The notes below the pieces were generated by a model. It ran no database searches. It was given only the letters and a program-made list of their open reading frames with translations, and had not been told where the DNA came from. The position numbers and the translations under genes are program-made. This document shows positions 1-8,922 of a DNA stretch of 64,000 nt, piece by piece. This DNA comes from UBA2638 sp046293135 (lineage in GTDB: Bacteria; Pseudomonadota; Alphaproteobacteria; Micavibrionales; Micavibrionaceae), in NCBI GenBank assembly GCA_046293135.1, contig JBKBPR010000002.1, positions 310,001 to 374,000 on the forward strand. Direction: 5' to 3'. How positions within the stretch are numbered: the stretch's first letter is position 1; each line of letters begins with the position of its first letter.

Positions 1-1
1 T

Positions 2-1717
2 GATAAGGTCATGAAGGAATGTCAGGACACCGAAGGCACAAGCGTCATTATCTATGACCAGACCTGCGCCGCTGAAAAACGCCGCCGCCGCAAGCGCGGG
101 CAATATCCCGACCCCGCCAAACGCATTTTCATCAACAAATCCGTTTGCGAAGGATGCGGCGATTGTTCGGTGCAATCCAACTGCGTCGCAGTGCAGCCTA
201 TCGAAACCGAATATGGCCGCAAGCGCAAAATCAACCAGTCAATGTGCAATAAGGATTTCTCCTGCGTGAAGGGCTTTTGTCCGTCCTTTGTCACCGTTCT
301 GAACGGCGAGCCGAAAAAGACCAAAGCCGCCAGCGCCAATGATATTTTCGCCGCGATTCCCGAGGCCGATATTCCAACGCTGGAACACGCCTATAACATC
401 ATGGTGACAGGGATCGGCGGAACAGGTGTTTTGACGGTCGGGGCGCTGCTTGGTATGGCCGCGCATCTGGAGGGCAAACGCTGCCGCAACCTTGATATGA
501 CGGGGCTGGCGCAAAAGGGCGGTGAGGTGTTGAGCCATGTGCGGATTTCCCCTGTGCCTGATGATTTGCGCACCGGACATATCATCACTGGCGGCGCGGA
601 TTTGCTGCTGGCCTGTGATATTGTTTCCGCTGTCGGTTTGACCTCTTATGAAACCTTGAGCGCCGAACGTACCAGCGCGGTTGTGAACACCAACAACACC
701 CCTGTCGCTGATTTTGTTACCAATAATGCGATTGATTTCCATGACAATCAGGTGCGCGAAACGCTCTTTAAAGTGCTGCGCGAGGATGGGCGCAATTTCG
801 TTCCCGCCACCGATTACGCGCTGACCCTGCTGGGTGATGAGATCGCAACCAATATTTTCGTGGTCGGTTTTGCATGGCAAAAGGGCTTGATACCGTTGAC
901 GCGCAAGTCGATTGAACGCGCCATCGAACTAAACGGCGTGGCGATTGAAGAGAATAAAAAGGCCTTCAATTATGGCCGCCTTGCCGCCCATGATCCGCAA
1001 AAAGTCGAAGAGCTGGTCAAGAGCGTGAAGGGCGATATCAAGGAAGAACAAATCGCCGATACGCTTGATTCGATCATTGAAAAGCGCAAAAACTATCTGC
1101 GCGATTATCAAGGTGAGGCGCTCGCTAACCGCTATGAAACGCTGGTGCGGCGCGTGCAGGAAGCCGAGCGCAAAATCAACGCTGCAAGCGAGGATATGGC
1201 CTTGGCGGCGGCGCGCTATTACCACAAAGTTTTGGCCTATAAGGATGAGTACGAGGTCGCGCGGCTTTACACGAACGGCGATTTCATGCGCGAATTAGAG
1301 GCGCAATTCTCCGGCAATTATAAGCTCAAATTCAATATGGCGCCGCCGATTTTGGGTGGTATTGACCCCGCCACGGGCAGGCCGAAAAAGCGCGAATTCG
1401 GCGCCTGGATGCTCAGCGCGCTCAAAATTCTTGCAAGGCTCAAAGGGCTGCGCGGTACTCCGTTTGACATTTTCGGCTATACCGCCGAGCGCAAAATGGA
1501 GCGTGATCTGATTGTGAAATATGAGCAAACAACGGATTATCTGCTCAAACATCTGACGGCGGAAAATCTGGCGGTAGCGGCGGAAATTTTGAGCATTCCC
1601 GATACGATCAAGGGCTATGGCCCTGTCAAACACGCCAATTCCGAAAAGGCCACGGCGCTGCATAGCGAATTGATGGAAAAGTTCAACAATCCGGAAACCC
1701 TGCGCCGCGCGGCTTAA
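2..1717 (+). CDS. Indolepyruvate ferredoxin oxidoreductase, C-terminal part (partial)
   Basis: The reading frame is open to the left edge, so the start lies outside the window. This is the C-terminal half of the fused IorA/IorB-type enzyme that oxidatively decarboxylates aryl-pyruvates to aryl-acetyl-CoA with ferredoxin as electron acceptor. Counting from the Met at base 11, cysteines at 46, 49, 52 and 58 and again at 79, 85 and 90 look like two 4Fe-4S sites. A pyruvate/ketoisovalerate oxidoreductase gamma domain follows (about 125-320) with the glycine-rich motif VTGIGGTGVLTVGALLG. The last 200 residues resemble the DUF6537 tail of the fused enzymes. The thiamine-diphosphate alpha domain should lie upstream. 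The role fits the aromatic amino-acid degradation genes further right. The family assignment is secure; substrate preference is inferred. Confidence 0.9.
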   Translation, partial: DKVMKECQDTEGTSVIIYDQTCAAEKRRRRKRGQYPDPAKRIFINKSVCEGCGDCSVQSNCVAVQPIETEYGRKRKINQSMCNKDFSCVKGFCPSFVTVLNGEPKKTKAASANDIFAAIPEADIPTLEHAYNIMVTGIGGTGVLTVGALLGMAAHLEGKRCRNLDMTGLAQKGGEVLSHVRISPVPDDLRTGHIITGGADLLLACDIVSAVGLTSYETLSAERTSAVVNTNNTPVADFVTNNAIDFHDNQVRETLFKVLREDGRNFVPATDYALTLLGDEIATNIFVVGFAWQKGLIPLTRKSIERAIELNGVAIEENKKAFNYGRLAAHDPQKVEELVKSVKGDIKEEQIADTLDSIIEKRKNYLRDYQGEALANRYETLVRRVQEAERKINAASEDMALAAARYYHKVLAYKDEYEVARLYTNGDFMRELEAQFSGNYKLKFNMAPPILGGIDPATGRPKKREFGAWMLSALKILARLKGLRGTPFDIFGYTAERKMERDLIVKYEQTTDYLLKHLTAENLAVAAEILSIPDTIKGYGPVKHANSEKATALHSELMEKFNNPETLRRAA

Positions 1718-1764
1718 GATATAGCGGCTTAAGATATATAAACGGATATAGACCGATATAGACC

Positions 1765-3297
1765 CTATATTTTGCTAAGGCCAATCATGGGATGACCGCC
1801 ATTTCGAGCCTGATAAAAATCTCCCAGTTTCCGATAGTATTTTTCCAAATCTGAAATACGGCCACCTTCATCCTGCGCCAGATAATCTATTTTTCCTGCC
1901 GCAAATTTTTGTTCAATCTCTTGCAATTCATTTATCGCACGATGAATTGTGGTTATGCCTTGCGGCGATTTTGGAGATTGCGACAAAACACGGTTGGCTA
2001 TCGCCGCTTCAAGATATTCCCTATCGGAGTCAGGTAACAATTCAGGCTTATTATCGTACAGGATCCTCTGGCCAAATTGTTTGAAACGTATAAGAGCGGG
2101 CTCCATGCTCAACTCTTTTTCCAATGCGGCTGAAAAACTCTGCACCAACTCGCCGCGCTCTTTCCAATCTGCGTGATAAAACTGTTTTCTCCATTGTACA
2201 ATTGCTTCCATTCCTTGCTCTGAAAATCGATGAAACACTTGTTTTTCTATGTAAGGGGAAAGTCCGTATATCTCATTTTTTCTACTGGCAGCTTTTTGAA
2301 CAGCTTGTAAAAAAGTGCCGTGATCGCGAATAGCTTGCTGGCGTGATTTCAAAACACCCTCATCCAGATTGGCCGGTAAAACAGAGCCGTCAACCATATT
2401 CAATGGCATTAAAATCGGCATTTTATTGGGCCGAATAAACACAAAAGGATTTTTTTTCTTCAATTTCATCGTTGATAGAAGCTGATCTATATCCATATTA
2501 AGATAGGGCTCAGGGTCATAACTTAAATCAAATGCGACATGCTCGGCAGGATATTCGGGATTGTCAGTTATATGCGCAATTATTTTATTACTGGCGCGGC
2601 CGAAATTATATTTTGAGACGTGTAAAATATCATGATTTTTCAATATACGCGCAACACCCTCTTCGGTTGTCAACTCCATCATATGATCCCAGAACGGTTG
2701 ATATTTTGACCGAATTAATTTTGCTATACCGATCGTGCCATGATTATCGGCCAGTGCCTCATGCGCTGCATCCTCGGATAAATCAATGCCGTTTTGACGG
2801 CACACAACGCCAAGTTTAAGAGCAGGCGCACCGTTTTTGGTCTTAATATCCAAGGTCATCGCGGCGGGCTGATGTATCAACAAAGCTTGCATCATAATCA
2901 GAAGATCATTTCGCTGATTTCGTGTGCCATCTGGGTTTTTTTCGGTGGTGAACTTGGCCTGCAACAAGTTCTGGTCAAAGGCAATTTGTAACCCGGGATC
3001 ATCAAAATTGATAATATTGTAACCAAGTGTCTTAACGGGGAACGATTGCGTTCTGGCAATCTCGTTAAAACGCCGCATCATCTCGAAACACGATGCGCCA
3101 GTTTCAATTCTATTCGTATCAATCTTCGTGATCAACATCGCGCTCGGAGACGGTATAACCCAGGGAAGCCGCCGCGCTCTCAAGTCAAACTCTTCAGTTA
3201 TATTAAAATGATCGTCACAAACGGAAACGCCCAACTGAAAAATTTGACCGAAATAATGGTCTAAGCCTGAAGTTTCCTGATCATAAACCAGAGCCAT
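1765..3297 (-). CDS. sbcB: Exodeoxyribonuclease I (exonuclease I)
   Basis: A 510-residue DEDDh-type 3'-5' exonuclease that degrades single-stranded DNA in recombination and mismatch repair. The N-terminal exonuclease motif has Asp6 and Glu8 (YDQETSG), motif II has Asp99/Asp100 (LGYNIINFDD), and motif III has His179 and Asp183 (HEALADNHGTIG). The order and spacing match E. coli ExoI, as does the long SH3-like/helical C-terminal part. The gene is richer in AT than the metabolic genes on either side and stands alone between convergent and co-oriented neighbours, so it may have been acquired separately. The start was chosen because the first acidic motif begins only five residues after the Met. 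Function is assigned with confidence from the motifs. Confidence 0.88.
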   Translation of the reverse strand: MALVYDQETSGLDHYFGQIFQLGVSVCDDHFNITEEFDLRARRLPWVIPSPSAMLITKIDTNRIETGASCFEMMRRFNEIARTQSFPVKTLGYNIINFDDPGLQIAFDQNLLQAKFTTEKNPDGTRNQRNDLLIMMQALLIHQPAAMTLDIKTKNGAPALKLGVVCRQNGIDLSEDAAHEALADNHGTIGIAKLIRSKYQPFWDHMMELTTEEGVARILKNHDILHVSKYNFGRASNKIIAHITDNPEYPAEHVAFDLSYDPEPYLNMDIDQLLSTMKLKKKNPFVFIRPNKMPILMPLNMVDGSVLPANLDEGVLKSRQQAIRDHGTFLQAVQKAASRKNEIYGLSPYIEKQVFHRFSEQGMEAIVQWRKQFYHADWKERGELVQSFSAALEKELSMEPALIRFKQFGQRILYDNKPELLPDSDREYLEAAIANRVLSQSPKSPQGITTIHRAINELQEIEQKFAAGKIDYLAQDEGGRISDLEKYYRKLGDFYQARNGGHPMIGLSKI

Positions 3298-3415
3298 GAT
3301 AATACCTCACTGTTCAACATAATTTTTATATCTATGTAGTGAATAAACTATTCTCTCGCAAATAATTTTTTCATATTTCATTCGACTGGCCGTGATCGCT
3401 ATAGATACACGATAT

Positions 3416-3850
3416 TCAGGGCTTAGCCACAACCGCGCAAGTTAGCTCGCATTTGGCGACCGGCTTGCCGTTGTCATCCTCCACCAGAATATCCCAGACA
3501 TGTTTGGATTTCCCAAGATGGACGGGTTTGCATATGGCCGTGATATGCCCGCCCGATACGGGGCGCAGATGGTTGACGCTGATCTGTGAGCCGACGGCGT
3601 AGTTTTGCGCCTGATCGATCACCATCAGCGAGGCAAACGAACCGATCGTTTCGGCCAAAACGCAGGTCGCCCCGCCATGCAATATTCCGTGAATCTGGTG
3701 CGTGCGGCGGTCAACGGGTAGCCGCGCCTTGAGGGAGCTAGCGGCAATTTCAACAAATTCCAACCCCAGATGATCGAGAATACAATCATGCGTGATAAAG
3801 GCTTCGATTTCAGGGATGGAATAGTTTTTGTGCCAGATCATTTTATACAC
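3416..3850 (-). CDS. Hotdog-fold thioesterase (PaaI/YdiI-like)
   Basis: A 144-residue single-domain hotdog acyl-CoA thioesterase. The segment IHGILHGGATCVLAETIGS carries the HGG-x(5)-E pattern typical of the PaaI/YdiI/EntH group. The end of the protein (CKPVHLGKSKHVWDI) also parallels YdiI. Such enzymes hydrolyse aromatic or short acyl-CoA thioesters in the cytosol. The gene is transcribed away from the thiolase gene across a 160-bp divergent gap and sits among acyl-CoA enzymes, so a housekeeping role in freeing CoA from dead-end thioesters is plausible. The exact substrate cannot be read from the sequence. Confidence 0.82.
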   Translation of the reverse strand: MYKMIWHKNYSIPEIEAFITHDCILDHLGLEFVEIAASSLKARLPVDRRTHQIHGILHGGATCVLAETIGSFASLMVIDQAQNYAVGSQISVNHLRPVSGGHITAICKPVHLGKSKHVWDILVEDDNGKPVAKCELTCAVVAKP

Positions 3851-4012
3851 CTTTATCTTTCATGAGTATTGACGCAGCTTACATGATTTTATTTGAAAAA
3901 TTCAGCATTAAATCTCGTAAAAAACGCAATTTTCTGCTCTTGGAGAAACAGCAGCAAGCGGCTATGATAACCTTGCTTAAAAATCAATAATTGCAGGGAT
4001 TGTATTCATATT

Positions 4013-5224
4013 ATGAGCCAGAGCCAGACGGAAAATCAACCCAAAGACCCGATTGTGATTGTCGCCGCCAAGCGCACGCCGATGGGCGGGTTTCAAGGGG
4101 ATTTTGCACCGTTGAGCGCTCCGCAGCTTGGTGCGGCGGCGATCAAGGCTACCCTTCAGAGCGCAGGGCTTGATCCCGCCCGAATTGATGATGTGATTAT
4201 GGGCTGCGTCCTGCCTGCCGGACAAGGGCAAGCCCCCGCGCGGCAAGCGGCTATCGGCGGCGGTTTGCCGCATTCTGTCGGGGCTACAACCATCAACAAA
4301 ATGTGCGGATCGGGGCTGAAAGCCGTGATGATGGCGCATGATGAAATCCAGAGCGGCGGGCAAAATATTATGCTTGCCGGCGGCATGGAAAGCATGACGA
4401 ATGCGCCCTATTTGCTGCCCAAGGCGCGGGGCGGTTATCGGATGGGGCATGGCGCGGTGATTGACCATATGTTTTTTGACGGGCTTGAGGATGCATATCA
4501 TCCGGGGCAGCTTATGGGCAGCTTTGCTGAAAATTGCGCGCGGGATTACGGCTTTAGCCGCGAAACACAAGATGAATTTGCGATACGCTCTCTGAGCCGC
4601 GCCCAAAATGCAATCCAGAGCGGCCAGTTTAAAAACGAGATTACGCCCATTACTGTGCCCTCACGCGGCGGGGATATTATAATCGAGATTGACGAGCAAC
4701 CCGGCAAGGCCAGACCCGATAAAATCCCGACGCTCAAACCCGCCTTTGCCAAGGACGGAACGGTGACGGCCGCCAATGCAAGTTCGATTTCTGATGGCGC
4801 GGCGGCGCTCATTCTCACGCGGCGCAGTGTGGCAGAAAAAATGGGGCTGGAAATTCGCGCCACGATCAAGGGTCACAGCACACACGCCCAAGCGCCCGAA
4901 TTGTTCACCACCGCCCCTGTCGGCGCGTTAAAAAAACTCGCTGAGAAGACGGGATGGAATTTGGCCGATATTGATTTGTTTGAGATCAACGAAGCCTTTG
5001 CGGTTGTCACCTTGGCGGCGATGAAAGACCTGGACCTGCCCGCCGATAAGGTCAACATTCATGGCGGGGCTTGCGCTCTGGGGCATCCTATCGGCGCATC
5101 GGGGGCGCGGGTGCTGGTTACGCTGCTCCATGCGCTGGAACATTATGATCTCAAGACAGGGATGGCGAGCTTGTGCATTGGCGGCGGTGAAGCGGTCGCA
5201 ATTGCGGTGGAGCGCAGTTTTTAA
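4013..5224 (+). CDS. Acetyl-CoA acyltransferase (thiolase)
   Basis: A 403-residue thiolase of usual family length. The nucleophilic cysteine lies in NKMCGSGLKAVMMAHDEI, the catalytic histidine in GGACALGHPIGASGARV, and the second active-site cysteine in SLCIGGGEA near the C terminus. NEAFAVV is the usual thiolase sequence upstream of these. It either cleaves 3-ketoacyl-CoA to acetyl-CoA plus shortened acyl-CoA or condenses two acetyl-CoA. With the acyl-CoA dehydrogenase and type II 3-hydroxyacyl-CoA dehydrogenase downstream, degradation of isoleucine or short fatty acids is the likeliest use, feeding propionyl-CoA to the neighbouring prp genes. Class is certain; direction and substrate are inferred from context. 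Confidence 0.9.
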   Translation: MSQSQTENQPKDPIVIVAAKRTPMGGFQGDFAPLSAPQLGAAAIKATLQSAGLDPARIDDVIMGCVLPAGQGQAPARQAAIGGGLPHSVGATTINKMCGSGLKAVMMAHDEIQSGGQNIMLAGGMESMTNAPYLLPKARGGYRMGHGAVIDHMFFDGLEDAYHPGQLMGSFAENCARDYGFSRETQDEFAIRSLSRAQNAIQSGQFKNEITPITVPSRGGDIIIEIDEQPGKARPDKIPTLKPAFAKDGTVTAANASSISDGAAALILTRRSVAEKMGLEIRATIKGHSTHAQAPELFTTAPVGALKKLAEKTGWNLADIDLFEINEAFAVVTLAAMKDLDLPADKVNIHGGACALGHPIGASGARVLVTLLHALEHYDLKTGMASLCIGGGEAVAIAVERSF

Positions 5225-5569
5225 TTAAGCGGGACTTTGTTCTTCCAAAGTTGCCAATTCAGCGCAAACTTTATCAAACAATGCAACATCGTTAGGATGA
5301 ATTTTTGCTTCAGAACTATCGGAACAGTGATGGTGTTTTCCACTTTTTAGAGGATTGCGTATTTTCAAACCGCTCGTACTAAAAAATTCATCCTGTATTT
5401 TCACAGATCTCATGCACCCGGTTGTGAGTGGCTCTCTTGGATTATAAGAAACCCAAACAGCAGATGGCCGTGGTTTTACTCTCTCCAGAAAAACCCCTTT
5501 TATGCCTTGTTCGTTTTTACCAAATCTGTAAACGCCTGTGTATACACGTTCCATGTGAATTTTCACCAT
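5225..5569 (-). CDS. Hypothetical protein, 114 residues
   Basis: An unrecognised small basic protein, encoded on the opposite strand to the thiolase and ending immediately after its stop codon. The middle holds several Ser/Lys/His-rich stretches (KSGKHHHCSDSSEAK), and there is no signal peptide or membrane segment. Base composition is much richer in AT than in the flanking beta-oxidation genes, and the upstream 90 bp are extremely AT-rich, as in recently gained DNA. Met1 or Met6 could be the start. A real gene is supported only by an uninterrupted frame with a plausible upstream region. Confidence 0.5.
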   Translation of the reverse strand: MVKIHMERVYTGVYRFGKNEQGIKGVFLERVKPRPSAVWVSYNPREPLTTGCMRSVKIQDEFFSTSGLKIRNPLKSGKHHHCSDSSEAKIHPNDVALFDKVCAELATLEEQSPA

Positions 5570-5658
5570 TATTATTTATATTTTAAAAAACCTATAGCAA
5601 CTATAAAATTATGTCAATAAAATTTATTTACGGTTTTGATAAATAAGTTTAGTGGTTT

Positions 5659-6804
5659 ATGCTGATATCCATGATCCTTACTGATGAACAGGAAATGATC
5701 CGCGATACGGTGCGGAGTTTTGCGCGGGAACGGGTCGCGCCCGAAGCCGAACACCGCAGCAAAAATGCGCTCTTCCCGAAAGAGCCATTACAGGAGATGG
5801 CGCAGCTGGGATTGCTGGGGATGCTTGTGCCTGAAGAATGGGGCGGCAGCGGCTCGGGCTATCTTGCCTTTGTTCTGGCAATGGAGGAAATCGCCGCGGC
5901 TGATGGCGCGCTCTCGACAATTATGAGCGTCCATTCCTCCCCCTGCACAACGGCTTTGGTCAAATTCGGCACGGAAGCGCAAAAGGAAAAATTCCTCAAA
6001 CCCATGGCGCGGGGCGAGTTTATCGGCGCGTTTGCCTTGACTGAACCCGCCGCGGGATCGGATGCTTCGGCGATTCAAACCAAGGCGATCAAAGACGGAG
6101 ATGATTGGATTATCAACGGCGCGAAGCAATTTATCACCTCCGGCAAAAATGGCGGCATGACGATTGTATTTGCCCTTACCGACCCCGCCGCTGGGAAAAA
6201 GGGAATCAGCGCTTTTCTCGTGCCGACCGACACAAAGGGCTATCACGTCACGAAAATTGAAGAAAAATTCGGCCAGCACGCCAGCGATACTTGCGCGCTG
6301 AGTTTTGAAGATATGCGCATCCCGCAAGATTTTATGCTCGGCGAGGCGGGTGAGGGCTATAAGATCGCGCTGTCCAATCTGGAGGGCGGGCGTTTGGGAA
6401 TTTCCGCACAAGCCATCGGCATGGCGCGGGCTGCCTATGAATTTGCGCTGGATTATGCGCAGGAGCGCCAAAGCTTCGGCAAACCGCTGACAGCGCATCA
6501 AGCGCTGCAATTCCGTCTGGCCGATATGGCAACAAAGATCGAGCTGGCGCGCACTATGCTGCACCACACGGCGACCTTGCGTGATGCGGGTGCGCCCTGC
6601 ACGAAAGAGGCCTGTATGATCAAACTTTATGCCAGTGAAATGGCCGAAGAGGTTATTCGCGAGGCCATGCAGATTCTCGGTGGCTATGGCTATCTCGAAG
6701 ATTACCCGCTGGCGCGGATTTACGGCGATGCGCGTGTCTGTTCAATTTACGAAGGCACGAGCGATATCCAGCGCCTTGTGATCGGGCGGGAAATTTTGAA
6801 ATAG
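5659..6804 (+). CDS. Acyl-CoA dehydrogenase
   Basis: A 381-residue FAD flavoprotein that introduces the alpha-beta double bond into acyl-CoA and passes electrons to ETF. The FAD/substrate signature GAFALTEPAAGSDASAI lies near residue 130, and the C-terminal IYEGTSDIQRLVIGREIL carries the catalytic Glu in the position typical of short-chain (butyryl, 2-methylbutyryl) enzymes. Translation may begin at base 5659 or at the second Met at 5671; neither has a strong Shine-Dalgarno sequence. It is followed after 33 bp by the 3-hydroxyacyl-CoA dehydrogenase and preceded by the thiolase on the same strand, consistent with one acyl-CoA oxidation set that lacks a local enoyl-CoA hydratase. Confidence 0.9.
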   Translation: MLISMILTDEQEMIRDTVRSFARERVAPEAEHRSKNALFPKEPLQEMAQLGLLGMLVPEEWGGSGSGYLAFVLAMEEIAAADGALSTIMSVHSSPCTTALVKFGTEAQKEKFLKPMARGEFIGAFALTEPAAGSDASAIQTKAIKDGDDWIINGAKQFITSGKNGGMTIVFALTDPAAGKKGISAFLVPTDTKGYHVTKIEEKFGQHASDTCALSFEDMRIPQDFMLGEAGEGYKIALSNLEGGRLGISAQAIGMARAAYEFALDYAQERQSFGKPLTAHQALQFRLADMATKIELARTMLHHTATLRDAGAPCTKEACMIKLYASEMAEEVIREAMQILGGYGYLEDYPLARIYGDARVCSIYEGTSDIQRLVIGREILK

Positions 6805-6837
6805 ATTTTTTAAAATCAATCAAGGAACCAACATAAA

Positions 6838-7623
6838 ATGAAAAACCTCAAGGGTATTACAGCGGTTATCACGGGCGGGGCGAGTGGTATCGGTGCGGCG
6901 ACGGCCAGTCTTTTGAGCGAAAAAGGCTGCAAGGTTGCGCTGTGGGATATGAATTTAGAGACGGCAAAATCCCATGCCCAAACAATCGGCGGGGCGGCGT
7001 TTCAGGTCGATGTCACGAGCGGCGAAAGTGTCGAAAAAGCGCTGGCCGAAACAACCAAAGAATTGGGAGCGCCACGTATTTTGATTAACTGCGCCGGAAT
7101 TTTGATCGGCGCACGAATAATCGGGCGCGATGGAGCTGCTGATCTTGAGCATTTCACCAAAACGCTCGCCGTTAATCTGAGCGGCACATATAACACGATG
7201 CGGCTTTGTGCCTTTGCAATGAGCGGGTTAGAGCCATTGGACGAGCAAGATGGTAGCAATAACGATAGCGAGCGCGGCGTGATTATCAACACCGCCAGCA
7301 TCGCCGCCTTTGAAGGCCAGATCGGACAAGCGGCTTATGCGGCCTCGAAAGGCGGGGTTGTATCGATGACACTGCCCGCCGCGCGAGAATTCGGGAAATT
7401 CGGAATTCGCGTTATGACGATTGCCCCCGGCGCGGTTGAAACGCCGATGATGGCAGGGGTGAAGGATGAATACCGCGAGGCGATTGAAAAATCCGTGCCG
7501 TTCCCCTCACGCATGGCCAAACCGCAGGAATTTGCCGCGCTGGCCTTGCACATTATCCAAAACAGCTATCTGAACGGCGATGTTATCCGCCTTGACGGGG
7601 CAAGCAGGCTGGCAGCGAAGTAA
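6838..7623 (+). CDS. Type II 3-hydroxyacyl-CoA dehydrogenase (SDR family)
   Basis: A 261-residue short-chain dehydrogenase. The NAD-binding TGGASGIG lies at the N terminus, NCAG follows the fourth strand, and the catalytic Tyr/Lys are in YAASKGG. GIRVMTIAPGAVETPMM is close to the signature of the HSD17B10-like group, which oxidises 2-methyl-3-hydroxybutyryl-CoA and short 3-hydroxyacyl-CoA. The gene directly follows the acyl-CoA dehydrogenase and ends just before a palindromic hairpin. In this context it is probably the third enzyme of isoleucine or short-chain acyl-CoA degradation. The family is certain, the substrate is inferred. Confidence 0.87.
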   Translation: MKNLKGITAVITGGASGIGAATASLLSEKGCKVALWDMNLETAKSHAQTIGGAAFQVDVTSGESVEKALAETTKELGAPRILINCAGILIGARIIGRDGAADLEHFTKTLAVNLSGTYNTMRLCAFAMSGLEPLDEQDGSNNDSERGVIINTASIAAFEGQIGQAAYAASKGGVVSMTLPAAREFGKFGIRVMTIAPGAVETPMMAGVKDEYREAIEKSVPFPSRMAKPQEFAALALHIIQNSYLNGDVIRLDGASRLAAK

Positions 7624-7635
7624 CCACTACTTGTC

Positions 7636-7655
7636 ATGCCCGCGAAGGCGGGCAT
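7636..7655. repeat. Palindromic hairpin repeat, left of nuclease remnant
   Basis: An 8-bp perfect stem (ATGCCCGC / GCGGGCAT) closed by the tetraloop GAAG, in the intergenic space 13 bp after the dehydrogenase stop. It resembles the short GC-rich palindromes dispersed between genes in many proteobacteria. A related but not identical hairpin lies on the other side of the nuclease remnant, so the two probably arrived or act as a bracket. No T-run follows, so it is not a typical terminator. Confidence 0.7.
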
Positions 7656-7670
7656 CCGGCTAAAAAAAAT

Positions 7671-7859
7671 GAAGTAGAGGATGGCTATACCAAAAAGTAC
7701 GATGTAAAAAACCTTGTCTATTATGAAGTTTTTGACGATCCGGAAAAAGCAATTCGCCGCGAGAAAAGATTGAAAAAATGGAATAGAACGTGGAAAATGC
7801 GAATAATAGAAGAAATGAATCCTGATTGGGATGATTTATACGATAGTATTACCCAGTAA
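7671..7859 (+). pseudogene. GIY-YIG nuclease remnant (C-terminal half only)
   Basis: The frame starting around base 7671 reads EDGYTKKYDVKNLVYYEV, then continues EKAIRREKRLKKWNR and EEMNPDWDDLY to a TAA stop. These are conserved segments of the C-terminal half of small GIY-YIG endonucleases of the UPF0213/excinuclease-like kind. The N-terminal GIY...YIG strand pair and the start codon are missing; upstream the frame runs into the palindromic hairpin. There is no ribosome-binding site. About 60 codons survive without a stop, so the loss is recent or the fragment is carried as part of the repeat element. It is annotated as a broken gene, not a functional one. Confidence 0.75.
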
Positions 7860-7867
7860 TTTGCCGG

Positions 7868-7888
7868 ACCCCCGCCTAAAGCGGGGGT
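7868..7888. repeat. Palindromic hairpin repeat, right of nuclease remnant
   Basis: An 8-bp perfect stem (ACCCCCGC / GCGGGGGT) with loop CTAAA, nine bases after the stop of the GIY-YIG fragment and about 20 bp before the prpB start. It is similar in size and G/C make-up to the hairpin on the other side. Its position in the prpB leader means it could also affect expression or act as a weak attenuating structure, but no direct evidence for that is visible. Confidence 0.65.
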
Positions 7889-7909
7889 GACAACAAGAAA
7901 GATAACAGA

Positions 7910-8776
7910 ATGTCACAAGGCCTTAAATTCCGCCAAGCCATCAAGGACGAAACGCCGTTACAAATTCCGGGGGCGGTGAATGCCTTTACCGCCATGCAAG
8001 TCGAGCGCGCGGGGTTTAAGGCCGTCTATCTTTCGGGCGGCGGCGTGGCCTATGCCTCCAACGGCTATCCCGATTTGGGGATTACCGATTTACACGATGT
8101 CCTTGAAGAGGCGCGTAAAATTACGGGCGCAGTCGATATTCCGCTGCTGGCTGATATTGATGTCGGCTGGGGCGGGGCGTTTAACATTGCCCGCACAGTC
8201 AAAGAAATGACGCGGGCTGGCGTTGCCGCCGTGCATATCGAAGACCAGATCGCGCAAAAACGCTGCGGCCACCGCCCGAATAAAGAGCTTGTAAGCAAGG
8301 CGGAAATGGGCGACCGTATCAAGGCGGCTGTGGACGGTAAAACTGACGAGAGCTTCGTGATTATGGCGCGCTCCGATGCGTATGCGAATGAGGGGCTGGA
8401 GCCGATGATCGAGCGCATGGTGCATTACGTTGAATGCGGCGCAGATATGCTCTTTGCCGAGGCGATGACCGATCTTGCACATTACAAACAAATCAAAGAG
8501 GCCTGCCCCGTGCCGCTGCTGGCCAATATCACCGAATTCGGCAAGACCGATCTATATACAACCGCAGAGCTGGCGGCGCATGGCGTTGATATGGCGCTAT
8601 ACCCGCTTTCGGCGTTCCGCGCCCAAGCCAAGGCCGCCGAAACCGTCCTGAATGCCATTCGCAAGGACGGCACGCAAAAAGCAGCTCTTGATCTGATGCA
8701 AACGCGGATGGAATTGTATGATGTTATCAATAACGCCGCCTATGAAGAAAAGCTGGACAAGCTGTTCGGGAAATAA
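7910..8776 (+). CDS. prpB: Methylisocitrate lyase
   Basis: A 288-residue member of the isocitrate lyase/PEP mutase superfamily that splits 2-methylisocitrate into pyruvate and succinate, the last step of the methylcitrate cycle. The active-site loop KRCGHRPNKELV holds the catalytic cysteine, and ADIDVGWGG and the metal-binding HIEDQ segments are in the expected order. Length and motifs fit PrpB rather than isocitrate lyase. It leads the prpB-prpC-prpD group, in which the 110-bp gap before prpC contains no other gene. No PrpR-type regulator is present in the window. Function is highly likely from motif and context together. Confidence 0.93.
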   Translation: MSQGLKFRQAIKDETPLQIPGAVNAFTAMQVERAGFKAVYLSGGGVAYASNGYPDLGITDLHDVLEEARKITGAVDIPLLADIDVGWGGAFNIARTVKEMTRAGVAAVHIEDQIAQKRCGHRPNKELVSKAEMGDRIKAAVDGKTDESFVIMARSDAYANEGLEPMIERMVHYVECGADMLFAEAMTDLAHYKQIKEACPVPLLANITEFGKTDLYTTAELAAHGVDMALYPLSAFRAQAKAAETVLNAIRKDGTQKAALDLMQTRMELYDVINNAAYEEKLDKLFGK

Positions 8777-8922
8777 AATTACAACCGAAAGCCCCCTGTG
8801 TTTGCGAAGATTTTTTATCTTATAGAAGGCCGTGTATCGCTCTTGCGTAAGGCCGCAATCTCCCTTAAATTTGTTGCACAAAAATAATGCACAAAGAGAG
8901 CAAAAAGGGAGATTCATTGAAA

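Noticed and set aside
239..880. Long minus-strand frame opposite the oxidoreductase gene
   Set aside because: It is the antisense of a well-conserved Fe-S/gamma-domain coding region, has no family-like sequence and no ribosome-binding site.
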